64,000 nucleotides of DNA from Knoellia sp. Soil729 (GTDB taxonomy: Bacteria > Actinomycetota > Actinomycetes > Actinomycetales > Dermatophilaceae). Positions 18,624-27,318 of this stretch are shown one piece after another. The stretch spans positions 315,629 to 379,628 of the forward strand of contig NZ_LMSA01000001.1 of NCBI RefSeq assembly GCF_001427985.1, given 5' to 3'. The stretch's first letter is position 1. Every line of letters begins with the position of its first letter. The position numbers and the translations under genes are program-made. The notes below the pieces were generated by a model. The model saw nothing but the letters and a program-made list of their open reading frames with translations, had not been told where the DNA came from and did not search any database.

Positions 18624-20336
18624 TCAGACCTTCGCGGCGGACTCGAGGTGCTGGCGCGTCTCGCGGTGCCGCTGCAGGATCGCCGTCACGGGAGCGAGGA
18701 TGCGTTCGTCGGCCACGGCGGAGATGGAGTCGCGCAGCCGGCCGTTGATCACCGCACCGCGGCGACGGGCCCCGATCCCCGCGAGGAAACGAGAGACCAG
18801 CGCCAGCAGCAGGCCGGCGAGCACTCCCCCGACGAGCAGCACGAACGGCCAGGGCAGGGGCCCCCACATGGGGGTCTCGATGCTCGGGAACTGGAGCCAC
18901 CCGAGCAGCATGAGCACGAGGAACCACACGAGCCCCGCCAGGGCCACGAGGGCGAGGAGGACCTGCACAATGCCAACCATCCGCCACCACACAGGGGTGC
19001 GTGAGCGCAGCGACGTGCCGATCACCGCCTGGTCGAGGGCGTCGGACATGGCGTGCCCGGGCGGGGCGGCGGCCTCGTCGATGGCGTCAGCCCAGGGAGT
19101 CGGCAGCGACGAGCCGGCTCGGTCCGCCAGCCGGCGGGTGGCGAGGTCGACAGCAGCACGGGCCGCCGGCGTCGGCGGGGGCAGGGACGAGCGTCCGAGC
19201 ACTGATCGCACATCTGCCTGACTGACACTGATGTCGCCGTGCCCGTTGTCGAGCCGCAGACGTCGCAGCGGCTTCGGCTTGAGCCGCTGGACCCATCGGG
19301 TCATGGGCCAGCCGGTGTGGCTGACCGCCTGCATCACGTAGTCACGTTCGACCGCCCGCACGACGGTGGGGACCCCGGCCGCCCGGGCCAGGGCGTCGAC
19401 GAGCTCGCCCTCCCCCTTGGCGGCGATCTTGGGCTCGGTGTCGGCAACGCCCGGACGCAGTGCGGCCGTGGCCTGGCGGATGTCGGCGGCCAGGCGTGCG
19501 CGGGAGGCGTTGGCCCCCGAGACCGCGTTGCTCAGCCGCTGCTCGAGAACGTCGACACCCCACCCGGTGCGCGCGGACGTGGGGATCACCGTGGCACGGG
19601 GCATGCCGTCGCGAGCCATGAGGCGGGTGAGGTCGGCGACGCACTGCTCGATCTCGGCCTCGCTGAGGCGGTCGACCTGGTTGAGGACCACGAGGGTGAC
19701 GGCGTCGTGGGTCGCCAGCGCCGAGACGTAGTCGTCGTGCAGGCGCGCATCGGCGTACTTCTGCGGGTCCGTGACCCACACGAAGACGTCGACCAGCTCG
19801 AGGACGCGCTCGGCCTCGACCCGGTTCGCGGTCTCGCGCGAGTCGAAGTCGGGCAGGTCGAGGAGCACGAGCCCGTCAAGGGAGCCGACGCGACCGGCCA
19901 GACCAGCCCGAGCCCGAGCGCTCTTGCCCTCCTTGGCGGTGGGGCCGCTCGCTGCACCGGCGACGTGGTGACGGGTCGTGACCCCGACCCAGTCGAGCAA
20001 CGGCCCGGCCTCCTCGTCACCCCACACCGCCGCCGTGGGCCTGGATGTCGTGGGCCGGCGCGCTCCCACGGTCGCCACGTCGGCGCCGACGAGCCGGTTG
20101 AACAGCGAGGACTTGCCGCTGCCAGTGGCTCCGGCGAGCGCGACGACGGTGTGACCCCCGACGAGTGAGGTCCGCTCCCCCACCTTGGTGACGACGGACG
20201 TGGCCCTACCGACAGGTGCCTGGGGCAGCTCGGAGCCACCCGTCTCGATCGCCGCCGACAGGGAGGAGGAGGCTGCGGTGAGGGCCTCTGCGGACACGGC
20301 CTTCACCGCGGCGCTGCCCATCCTCAATGGGCTCAC
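18624..20336 (-). CDS. dynamin-like/YfjP-type GTPase, second of pair
   Basis: A 570-residue GTPase. G1 is LAGATGSGKSSLFNRLVG, G3 is LLDLPDFDSRE and G4 is VLNQVD. Two hydrophobic segments near residues 440-510 (WWRMVGIVQVLLALVALAG and WPFVLLVGGVLAGLLLALVS) should insert in the membrane. The GTG start at 20336 overlaps the stop of the preceding GTPase gene (GTGA); ATG 20321 is an alternative. Paired bacterial dynamin-like proteins remodel membranes; that role is inferred. Confidence 0.82.
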   Translation of the reverse strand: MSPLRMGSAAVKAVSAEALTAASSSLSAAIETGGSELPQAPVGRATSVVTKVGERTSLVGGHTVVALAGATGSGKSSLFNRLVGADVATVGARRPTTSRPTAAVWGDEEAGPLLDWVGVTTRHHVAGAASGPTAKEGKSARARAGLAGRVGSLDGLVLLDLPDFDSRETANRVEAERVLELVDVFVWVTDPQKYADARLHDDYVSALATHDAVTLVVLNQVDRLSEAEIEQCVADLTRLMARDGMPRATVIPTSARTGWGVDVLEQRLSNAVSGANASRARLAADIRQATAALRPGVADTEPKIAAKGEGELVDALARAAGVPTVVRAVERDYVMQAVSHTGWPMTRWVQRLKPKPLRRLRLDNGHGDISVSQADVRSVLGRSSLPPPTPAARAAVDLATRRLADRAGSSLPTPWADAIDEAAAPPGHAMSDALDQAVIGTSLRSRTPVWWRMVGIVQVLLALVALAGLVWFLVLMLLGWLQFPSIETPMWGPLPWPFVLLVGGVLAGLLLALVSRFLAGIGARRRGAVINGRLRDSISAVADERILAPVTAILQRHRETRQHLESAAKV

Positions 20337-22048
20337 GCAGACACCTCACGGATGCGAGCCGCAGCCGCGTGAAGCGCAGCGGACTGCTGTGTGGTGTCAC
20401 CCACGGCGGCGACAGCCGCGGCATACCGTCGTTCCTCGCCGTCATACAGTTCGGCGACATGGGTCAGCAGGCTCCGTCGTGCCGTGGCCGCCATCTCGCG
20501 CACGGCCTGGTCGCCGAAGATCGCCTCGAGGACGCGTTGCGCGAGCACCGACGTTCCACCGGCGATCCCGAACTCGGCTCCGGTCAGTCCCCCGGTGGCT
20601 GCGAACGACACAAGCATGAGGAACAGGCCGATCCCATTGACGCCGTATGCCGCGATGCGGGCGTTCGTGCGCCGGTTGCCGCCCTCGTTGCGCACGATGT
20701 CGAACACCTCGCCCTGCCACTGGCGGACCATCGACTCGACCCTCGTGGTGAAGTCGGGTGAGGGCTTGGCCAGCTCGGGGTGCGCCGCGAGGAGAGCGTC
20801 CCCGCCGGGAAGCCGGCGCCACTCGCGCGCCGTGTCGGCCGACGCGGAGCTCGCGTGCGACACGAGGAGGTTGGCCACGCCCGACTGCAGCGCCTCGCCC
20901 AGGTCCTCCGCGGGAGGCGGCTGTCCCTTCAGTGCGGCGGTCAGCTTGTCGCGCCACTTGGACAGGGTCGACTCGATCTGCCGGAAGAACTCACCGGTGC
21001 CGACGAACTCCTGCCAGCGGGCCAGCACCTCTCCGCGCAGGAGCGTGCCGTCGGTCATCCCGTCCTTGACGCCATCGACCGCTCGCTCGTAGTTGCTTTG
21101 AGCGGCGGCAGCCAGCGCTCCTGCGGCAGAGGCCTGTTCGTCGGAGGCGTCGGCCAAGGTGGCGGTGCGACCCGACAGCGAAGCCATGGCGCCACGCAGG
21201 GTCTGGCTCACGACGATCGAGCGGGCGCGGGCATCTCCGGCAAGTGCATCGAGCCATGCCTTGAGGCGAGCCATGGCGTCAGCCGGGAGGAAGCCCTCGG
21301 GCGTGAGCACCGACTCCGGGATGGTGAAGATCGGTGCGGTGGGCAGCCCTTGCTCACGCAACATCGAGGCGAGGTGGGGCCGGATCTCGTCGACGGCCTC
21401 AGGAGCGATGCGGTCGAGGACGATGGCGACGGCTGTCCCACGCTCCGCAGCGGTGCGCAACAGGTCCCACGGGACCGCGTCGGCGTACCGGGCAGCGGTG
21501 GTGACGAAGAGCCAGAGGTCGGCCGCCGACAGCAGCTGGCCGGCCAGCTCGCGGTTGGCCCGGACGACGGAGTCGATGTCCGGTGCGTCGAGCAGGGCCA
21601 TGCCGGCCGGGAGCGAGCCCGAGTCGACGAGGCGCACGGTGCCGGGCGCCGAATCCTCTCCCGGGCCGCCGGTGACTCGCGCGAGGCTGGGAAGGATCCG
21701 CTGGTCGGCGAACCACCGCCGGTCCTCGGGGTGGTGGACGAGCACGGGGCTGGTGGTCGTGGGACGCAGGACACCTGAGCGACTCACCTGGGCTGCGACG
21801 ATGGAGTTGACCAGGGTGGACTTGCCGGCACCCGTGGAACCGCCGACCACTGCCAGCAGTGGTGCATCGATGGAGCGCAGTCTGGGCAGCACATAGTCGT
21901 CGAGCTGTTGCAGCAGCTCGCGGCGCACGACGAGGCCCTCGGCCTGTCCGGGAGTCGCCAGCGGGAGCACGGACGAGTCCACGGCGTCGCGCAGCCCGGT
22001 CACGGCCTCGACGAGGACACTCGCCTCGGTCGCTTCGGGTGTGGTCAC
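20333..22048 (-). CDS. dynamin-like GTPase, first of pair
   Basis: A 571-residue GTPase. G1 is VVGGSTGAGKSTLVNSIV, G3 is LLDAPDIDSV and the G4 position reads AIVLDRIAPEA, so the classical NKxD is degenerate. A hydrophobic part near residues 470-520 (GVNGIGLFLMLVSFAATGG) suggests membrane contact. It opens a two-gene coupled operon with a second GTPase. Two unequal GTPases in tandem are typical for bacterial dynamin-like pairs that form heteromers. Confidence 0.82.
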   Translation of the reverse strand: MTTPEATEASVLVEAVTGLRDAVDSSVLPLATPGQAEGLVVRRELLQQLDDYVLPRLRSIDAPLLAVVGGSTGAGKSTLVNSIVAAQVSRSGVLRPTTTSPVLVHHPEDRRWFADQRILPSLARVTGGPGEDSAPGTVRLVDSGSLPAGMALLDAPDIDSVVRANRELAGQLLSAADLWLFVTTAARYADAVPWDLLRTAAERGTAVAIVLDRIAPEAVDEIRPHLASMLREQGLPTAPIFTIPESVLTPEGFLPADAMARLKAWLDALAGDARARSIVVSQTLRGAMASLSGRTATLADASDEQASAAGALAAAAQSNYERAVDGVKDGMTDGTLLRGEVLARWQEFVGTGEFFRQIESTLSKWRDKLTAALKGQPPPAEDLGEALQSGVANLLVSHASSASADTAREWRRLPGGDALLAAHPELAKPSPDFTTRVESMVRQWQGEVFDIVRNEGGNRRTNARIAAYGVNGIGLFLMLVSFAATGGLTGAEFGIAGGTSVLAQRVLEAIFGDQAVREMAATARRSLLTHVAELYDGEERRYAAAVAAVGDTTQQSAALHAAAARIREVSA

Positions 22049-22161
22049 GGGTTCACCCTAACGAAATGGAGGGAACCCGCGCGCCGACGTGCCGGGGCAG
22101 TGTGAGCGCTTGAGGCGCACGCAGTCGGCCTCAACATTCACCTAGACTTCGGAATCGATCA

Positions 22162-22237
22162 GCCCCCGTAGCTCAGCGGATAGAGCGAGTCACTTCTAAT
22201 GACTGGGTCGCAGGTTCGAGTCCTGCCGGGGGCACCA
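22162..22237 (+). tRNA. tRNA-Arg (UCU anticodon)
   Basis: GCCCCCG pairs with CGGGGGC, the anticodon stem AGTCA/TGACT encloses the loop CTTCTAA with anticodon TCT, and the T-arm GCAGGTTCGAGTCCTGC is regular. CCA is encoded (22235-22237). TAGACT at 22143-22148 is a plausible -10 box. Sequence copies of the 3' end follow downstream. Confidence 0.97.
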
Positions 22238-22325
22238 CTGTGCCGAGCGGGCGAGGCCTGTGGTGCCCCCGGCAGAAGCAACAGGTGCCTCGAACGACGT
22301 GAGAGCGCCGACGGGGGCACCACTG
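22224..22325 (+). repeat. inverted and direct copies of the tRNA-Arg 3' end
   Basis: CTGCCGGGGGCACCAC at 22224-22239 is found inverted at 22260-22275, so the two can form a 16-bp stem. CGGGGGCACCACTG at 22227-22240 is found again directly at 22312-22325. The direct copy resembles the target duplication left by integration at a tRNA 3' end; the inverted copy may work as terminator. Confidence 0.6.
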
Positions 22326-22366
22326 ACCCCCCTGGTCGGCTGTCGACGGGATGACATGATCGGGCC

Positions 22367-23119
22367 ATGTACGTCGTGATCCGCGCCACACACGTGAGCG
22401 ACGATCCGCGACTGCTCGACGTGCTTGACGCCGGTGAGAGGGAGCGAGCCGATCGACGCTCGAACCCGCTCCCCTTCATCACCGCGCACGCGCTGCTGCG
22501 AGGCCTCGTCGCCGACGAGACGGGCGTGGACCCGCGCTCGATCGAGTTCGAGAGGCGCTGCGCCACCTGCGGCACCACGCGCCACGGCAAACCGCACGTG
22601 TCGGGCATGCCCGAAGTCCACGTGTCCGTGTCCTACGGCGAGCACATGGCCGTCGCGGCGTTGACCGGGCTCGGCGAGGTCGGCGTGGACGTCGAGGACC
22701 TGGAGTCAGCCGACTTCGACGGCTTCAACTCGGTCACCCTCGACGACAGCGAGGTCGCCCAGCTCGCCGGACTGCACGGTGATGCCTTGCTCGGTGTCCG
22801 GGCACAGCTGTGGTCCCGCAAGGAAGCCATCCTCAAGGCGACCGGCCACGGACTGGTCGTCGACCCGAGCCAGGTCATCGTCTCCGCACACGACGCGCCG
22901 GCCGAGCTGCTCGAGTGGAGGGCCGAGCAGCACCTGCCCGGGCCGATGCGCGTGAGCGACCTCGACGTGGACCAGCCCGAGCACCGGGCAGCAGTCGCGG
23001 TCCTCACGGACCGGCCGCTGGACGTGCGGCTTCAGCGCGCCTGGGCGCCCGAGCCGGTGCGACGCAGGGCCAGCTCCGCCAGGAGTGCAGCCATGTCGGG
23101 GATGACCGAGTCGTCGTAG
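22367..23119 (+). CDS. 4'-phosphopantetheinyl transferase
   Basis: A 250-residue Sfp-type enzyme that activates carrier proteins by attaching phosphopantetheine from coenzyme A. VHVSVSYGEHMAVAALTG, VGVDVEDLE (Mg-binding Asp-x-Glu) and LWSRKEAILKATGHGL are the three family motifs. The last 88 bases overlap the 3' end of the amidohydrolase gene on the other strand, so residues after about 221 are antisense-constrained and may not be functional. No polyketide or peptide synthase gene is in the window. Confidence 0.92.
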   Translation: MYVVIRATHVSDDPRLLDVLDAGERERADRRSNPLPFITAHALLRGLVADETGVDPRSIEFERRCATCGTTRHGKPHVSGMPEVHVSVSYGEHMAVAALTGLGEVGVDVEDLESADFDGFNSVTLDDSEVAQLAGLHGDALLGVRAQLWSRKEAILKATGHGLVVDPSQVIVSAHDAPAELLEWRAEQHLPGPMRVSDLDVDQPEHRAAVAVLTDRPLDVRLQRAWAPEPVRRRASSARSAAMSGMTESS

Positions 23120-24264
23120 GCCGCGCGCGGCGAGTGGTTGTCGTCGGCCGTGGTGTGGTCGTCGCTGACGCACGCGCCGATGTTGAGATAGGCCCCGGGC
23201 ACCTCATTGAGCACGAAGGACATGTCCTCGGCGCCGGCCTCCGGCGTGACCATGTCGGCCCATCGCTCCTCACCGAAGAGGTCCACGACCGTCGCCCGGG
23301 CGAGGGCGAACTCGTCCGGGTCGTTGACCGTGACGGGGTAGCCGCCACTGATGTCGACGGTGGCCGCGAGACGGTGTGCCGCCGCCACGTGCTCGGCGAC
23401 GTTGCGGATCTCGGCATGCGCCTTCTCACGGTGCTCGGGCGAGAAGGTCCGCAGGGTTGCGGAAATCCCGGCGGTGTCGGGGATGACGTTCTCGACGGTG
23501 CCGGACGTGATCCGGCCGACGGTCAGGACGACCGGGTCGAACACGTCGAAACGACGCGTCACCATCGTCTGCAGCGCGAGCACGATCTCGCACGCGACAG
23601 GCACGGGGTCCAGGGCGTAGTGCGGCTGCGAGCCATGACCACCCCTGCCCTGCACCGTGATCGACACTTCGTCGGCCGCGGCCATCTGGGGTCCGGGACG
23701 ACCGAACCACACACCCCGGGGGTGCTCGGCGGCATACACGTGAATGGCGTATGCCGCGTCGACCCGTCGGCCGGCAACGTCCAGGAGTCCTTCACGGAGC
23801 ATGGGCTCGGCCCCTCCGGGGCCCTCCTCCCCCGGCTGGAACATGAAGACGACGTCGCCAGCGAGGTCGTCGCGCAGCGCGTGGAGGATGCGGGCGGCGC
23901 CGACGAGTCCGGCGACGTGCAGGTCGTGGCCGCAGGCATGCATGAGGCCGTCGCGCTCGGAGGCGAACTCGACCCCGGTGACCTCGGTCACCGGCAGCGC
24001 GTCCATGTCACCACGCAGCAGGACGACGGGGCGCTCTCCCCCATCGCGCGCACCAGCGCGTCCGCGCAGCACCGCGACGACGCTGCTCAACGACGTGCCA
24101 GGCGTGATCTCGAGGTCGAGCCCGTCCAGCGCGTCGAGGACGGCCCGTTGGGTTCGTGGCAGGTCGTTGCCCAGCTCGGGGTGGCGGTGCAGGTCGTGCC
24201 GCAACGCGATGAGGCCCGGGCCGAGGCTGTGGGCGAGCTCCTTCACGGAGGTCCAGTCCCCCAT
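23032..24264 (-). CDS. M20-family amidohydrolase
   Basis: A 410-residue metallohydrolase. GDMDALPV, LMHACGHDLHVAGLVGAAR and FMFQPGEEGPGGAEPML carry the metal ligands and the catalytic Glu; the dimerisation domain follows with GGHGSQPHYALDPV. Relatives cleave N-acyl amino acids or hippurate-like amides. The start is ATG 24264, sharing one base with the prsW stop (TGATG). Long open sequence further upstream is the other strand of prsW and is not coding. Confidence 0.93.
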   Translation of the reverse strand: MGDWTSVKELAHSLGPGLIALRHDLHRHPELGNDLPRTQRAVLDALDGLDLEITPGTSLSSVVAVLRGRAGARDGGERPVVLLRGDMDALPVTEVTGVEFASERDGLMHACGHDLHVAGLVGAARILHALRDDLAGDVVFMFQPGEEGPGGAEPMLREGLLDVAGRRVDAAYAIHVYAAEHPRGVWFGRPGPQMAAADEVSITVQGRGGHGSQPHYALDPVPVACEIVLALQTMVTRRFDVFDPVVLTVGRITSGTVENVIPDTAGISATLRTFSPEHREKAHAEIRNVAEHVAAAHRLAATVDISGGYPVTVNDPDEFALARATVVDLFGEERWADMVTPEAGAEDMSFVLNEVPGAYLNIGACVSDDHTTADDNHSPRAAYDDSVIPDMAALLAELALRRTGSGAQAR

Positions 24265-25445
24265 CAGAGCACCTGACCGGCGAACTCGCGCCGACGGGCC
24301 GCGAGCTTTGCCAACAGCTCGCGTTCGTCGGACAGAGCCTTCTCGTCGGCGGCGGCGTAGTGCATCCGTCGTCGCAGCAGCGCCAGCTCGCTCGCAGAGT
24401 CCTGGAAGTCCTCCATGGACCGCAGTCCGGCCCGGCCACCGTTGGCCCGGGCCCACTGCCGTGCCTCTCGCCGACGCGGCATCGACGCGAGCATCGACAC
24501 CTCCGCCGGCGAGAGCCAGCCCGCGTCGGAGTACGCGGAGAGGAACTGGCCGATGAGCCGGCCCTCGCGGCGCCGCACCCATCCGACGAAGGCCAGGAAC
24601 GCGAGGAACAGCGGGACCTCGACGATGAGGTAGACCGCGATGAGGCCCTCTCCCCCGCTCACGGCGGCCAGGTTCCAGACGGCGTGCGCGATGACGGCGA
24701 TCGCATAGCCGAGTAGGGGCGCACCGAAGCGGACGAGGCCGCGCCGTGACGTGGCCGCCACGCCGATCCCGATGCCCGTGCAGATGGTGAACATCGGGTG
24801 CGCGAAGGGAGAGAGGAGGCACCGGCCAATGAAGGTGGCCGTGAGCCCGTCCTGACCATGCTCGGTCCACGCGATCGCGAGGTACTGGATGTTCTCGGTG
24901 AACGCGAAACCGGCAGCCGTCACACCGGCATACACCATGCCGTCGGTGACCCCGTCGAACTCTCGACGGGCAAAGCGCCAGATCAGCAGCACGAGCAGGC
25001 CCTTGGCGGCCTCCTCGACGACCGGGGCGACGAAGACGGCGGTCAGCGCCAACGACTCCTGGTCGGGCGCGGATCCCCACAGGACCAGCTGGCCGACAGT
25101 GTTGAGGCTCATGGCGATGAGGACGGCGATGAGCGCTCCCCAGAGGAAGGCGATGACCAGGTAGCGGGTCGGCTCGGACTCGAAGCGGTCGAGCCACATG
25201 AAGGTGGGCACGACGATGCCCAGCGGGATCGTCGCGACCACGAGTCCGAGGATCGTCGCGCTGACTCCGGCGGCGGCGCCGATGGCCACCGCGACCGCGA
25301 GTGCGGCAAGGCCGAAACCGAGGACGGCGACCCCGAGCAGGACCCATCGGCGCAGCACCGAACGGGCGCGATGGGTCGCGGTCCGCGCGACGCCGTCGGC
25401 CGGTAGCCCGGCTGGATGGACGGCCACGGCCTGCTCCCCACTCAT
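24264..25445 (-). CDS. PrsW-type intramembrane metalloprotease
   Basis: A 393-residue membrane protein with about eight helices. The zinc/catalytic motifs of the PrsW/CAAX-like clan are visible: APVVEEAAKGLLVLL, FAFTENIQYLAIAW, LLSPFAHPMFT and VIAHAVWN. PrsW of Bacillus cleaves an anti-sigma factor; the target here is unknown. A soluble C-terminal region of about 90 residues follows. The ATG at 25445 is divergent from orn. Confidence 0.88.
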   Translation of the reverse strand: MSGEQAVAVHPAGLPADGVARTATHRARSVLRRWVLLGVAVLGFGLAALAVAVAIGAAAGVSATILGLVVATIPLGIVVPTFMWLDRFESEPTRYLVIAFLWGALIAVLIAMSLNTVGQLVLWGSAPDQESLALTAVFVAPVVEEAAKGLLVLLIWRFARREFDGVTDGMVYAGVTAAGFAFTENIQYLAIAWTEHGQDGLTATFIGRCLLSPFAHPMFTICTGIGIGVAATSRRGLVRFGAPLLGYAIAVIAHAVWNLAAVSGGEGLIAVYLIVEVPLFLAFLAFVGWVRRREGRLIGQFLSAYSDAGWLSPAEVSMLASMPRRREARQWARANGGRAGLRSMEDFQDSASELALLRRRMHYAAADEKALSDERELLAKLAARRREFAGQVL

Positions 25446-25482
25446 GAACGCGACCCTAGTGCAGCGACATACAGTGGAGGCC

Positions 25483-26181
25483 ATGTCCAGCGCCCCCGAC
25501 CGAGCCCTCACCGACCGCATCGTCTGGATCGACTGCGAGATGACGGGACTCTCCCTCGAGAACGACGCGCTCGTCGAGGTGGCCGCGCTGGTCACCGACT
25601 TCGAGCTCAACATCCTCGGAGAGGGTGTCGACGTCGTCATCCGGCCGACCGACGAGGCGCTGGAACAGATGGGGGACTTCGTGCGCGAGATGCACACGAA
25701 GTCGGGCCTCATCATCGAGCTCGCCGACGGGGTGACGATGGAGAAGGCGCAGCGACTCGTCCTCGACTACGTGCGTGAATGGGTGCCCGAGCCGCGCAAG
25801 GCACCCCTGGGCGGCAACACGGTGGCGACCGACCGTGGGTTCCTCGCCCGTGATATGCCCGAGCTCGAGGAGCACCTCCACTACCGGATCATCGACGTCT
25901 CCTCGATCAAGGAGCTCTCTCGCCGCTGGTTCCCCCGCGCGTACTTCGCGGCGCCCGCGAAGAACGGCGGCCACCGCGCGCTCGCCGACATCCGTGAGTC
26001 GATCGCCGAGCTGCGCTACTACCGGGGCGCCGTGTTCGTGGACCCTCCGGGACGGGGTTCCGACGAGCTGCGTGCCCTCGCTGCCGAGCACGTCGTCGAC
26101 CACTCGACCCCGGTGTCGGGGGCAGCCCCCGAGGCGGCCTCGGAGGCGGTCCGGAGCACCCCCGGCGAGCAGGTACGATAG
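25483..26181 (+). CDS. orn: oligoribonuclease
   Basis: A DEDDh 3'-5' exonuclease that finishes RNA decay by cutting dinucleotides, pGpG included. IVWIDCEMTGLSLENDALVE gives the first Asp-x-Glu, GFLARDMPELE the second Asp region, and HRALADIRESIAELRYYR the His/Asp end. At 232 residues it carries about 40 extra C-terminal residues of low complexity compared with the Escherichia enzyme. TACAGT lies seven bases before the ATG and GTGGAGGCC is also present, so either leaderless or normal initiation is possible. Confidence 0.96.
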   Translation: MSSAPDRALTDRIVWIDCEMTGLSLENDALVEVAALVTDFELNILGEGVDVVIRPTDEALEQMGDFVREMHTKSGLIIELADGVTMEKAQRLVLDYVREWVPEPRKAPLGGNTVATDRGFLARDMPELEEHLHYRIIDVSSIKELSRRWFPRAYFAAPAKNGGHRALADIRESIAELRYYRGAVFVDPPGRGSDELRALAAEHVVDHSTPVSGAAPEAASEAVRSTPGEQVR

Positions 26182-26227
26182 TTCGCGCTGCCTCGGCCGA
26201 CAGACTCTGTATGCCGTGCAGCGACTT

Positions 26228-26304
26228 GGTGGGCGTAGCTCAGCTGGTAGAGCACCGCGTTGTGGTCGCGGGGGTCGCGGGTTCAAGCCCCGTCGCTCAC
26301 CCCA
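26228..26304 (+). tRNA. tRNA-His (GUG anticodon)
   Basis: The anticodon loop TTGTGGT in a CCGCG/CGCGG stem gives GTG. The acceptor GTGGGCG pairs with CGCTCAC (one G-T), with the extra 5' G at 26228 opposite C73, diagnostic of tRNA-His. CCA is encoded (26302-26304). A terminator follows directly. Confidence 0.97.
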
Positions 26305-26307
26305 TTC

Positions 26308-26334
26308 GAAAGCCCCTGCACTGCAGGGGCTTTC
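26308..26334 (+). terminator. terminator after tRNA-His
   Basis: GAAAGCCCCTG and CAGGGGCTTTC form an 11-bp stem (13 bases of symmetry) around CACTG-type loop bases, four bases behind the encoded CCA of tRNA-His. Downstream sequence is CGTCATG, so there is little T tract apart from TTTC in the stem. Confidence 0.8.
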
Positions 26335-26370
26335 GTCATGCTCACCGGGGGCTGTTGCACACTGGGTGTC

Positions 26371-27000
26371 ATGCAAACGACGATGCGTGGGTTTCTCCTG
26401 CTGCTCCTGACCGGTGTCATCGGACTGTCGCTGAGTGTCCTTCCGGCGAGCGCCCACTCGCGCCTCGTCTCCATCTCCCCGGCTGACGGCGCGAGCCTTG
26501 CGAGCGCCCCCACCGAGGTCGTCCTCACCTTCAACGAGCCGGTCAACCCCAAGTTCGTCACCGTGCGGGTCACGGACGCCGAGGGTGGCGACGTCGTCGG
26601 CGAGAAGGCCACGGCAGATGGCTCCAAGGTCACGCTGCCGATCAGCGATCCCATCGCTGCTGGCACCTACAACATCGTCTACCGGGTGGTGAGCGCCGAC
26701 TCGCACCCCATCTCGGGATCGACCTCGTTCACCCTCAAGGGCGACCCGCTCGCGCCGCCCGCATCGGCGACCCCGTCACCCTCGTCCAGCGATGCGGCCA
26801 GCGCCAGTGCGTCGCCAAGTGCATCCGCCAGCCCTACCTCCAGCTCGTCCGCCAGCAGCACCCCGGCGACGGCCGATGACGCAGGCACGGCCGACGGCGA
26901 CAGCATCCCGGTGTGGGTCTGGATCCTCGTGACCCTGGGCCTGGTGGGTGCGATCGCCGGCACCTACTACGCCGTCCGGCGCGACGAGTCGCAGGGCTGA
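26371..27000 (+). CDS. CopC-domain copper-binding surface protein
   Basis: A 209-residue exported protein. The signal peptide runs to VLPASA and the mature protein begins HSRLVSISPADGASLASAPT, so the N-terminal His can bind Cu(II) as in CopC. The beta-sandwich domain ends at about residue 130 (SADSHPISGSTSFTLKG). A Ser/Ala/Pro linker of about 45 residues leads to one membrane helix (VWILVTLGLVGAIAGTYYAV). It lacks the fused CopD channel; it would hold copper at the outer face. Confidence 0.92.
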   Translation: MQTTMRGFLLLLLTGVIGLSLSVLPASAHSRLVSISPADGASLASAPTEVVLTFNEPVNPKFVTVRVTDAEGGDVVGEKATADGSKVTLPISDPIAAGTYNIVYRVVSADSHPISGSTSFTLKGDPLAPPASATPSPSSSDAASASASPSASASPTSSSSASSTPATADDAGTADGDSIPVWVWILVTLGLVGAIAGTYYAVRRDESQG

Positions 27001-27073
27001 CCCGGGTCCGTGGGCGTCGTGCGCGGACTCGATTTCGCACACGGGCCAGAGCCCTGCTAATGTCTCCGATCGC

Positions 27074-27149
<76 letters not shown>

Positions 27150-27160
27150 TCACTGCAGGT

Positions 27161-27200
27161 CACGAGCTCGAGGGGCACCATTCGACCCCTCGAGCTCGTG
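27161..27200 (+). terminator. terminator after tRNA-Lys
   Basis: A perfect 15-bp stem (CACGAGCTCGAGGGG and complement) with a ten-base loop, followed by CCTTTG, stands 11 bases after tRNA-Lys. The rest of the gap to the HAD gene (27201-27318) shows nothing recognisable. Confidence 0.85.
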
Positions 27201-27318
27201 CCTTTGTGGGACGGATTCTGCGGCGTCCTCAACGGACCTGGTCAGGCGCAGCGCGCCGACGAGCGCTGGAGTGGGGTGAAGCAACCGGCCCGGTGCCCGG
27301 CGGACCAGCCGGCGCAGG

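Noticed and set aside
22162-22325. Calling an integrated element at tRNA-Arg
   Set aside because: No integrase, no mobile genes, and only about 85 bases lie between the copies; only a scar is possible.
24265-25347. Long open frame in phase upstream of the amidohydrolase (minus strand)
   Set aside because: It is a shifted frame of prsW, whose own frame has all protease motifs; codon bias of high-GC DNA keeps it open.
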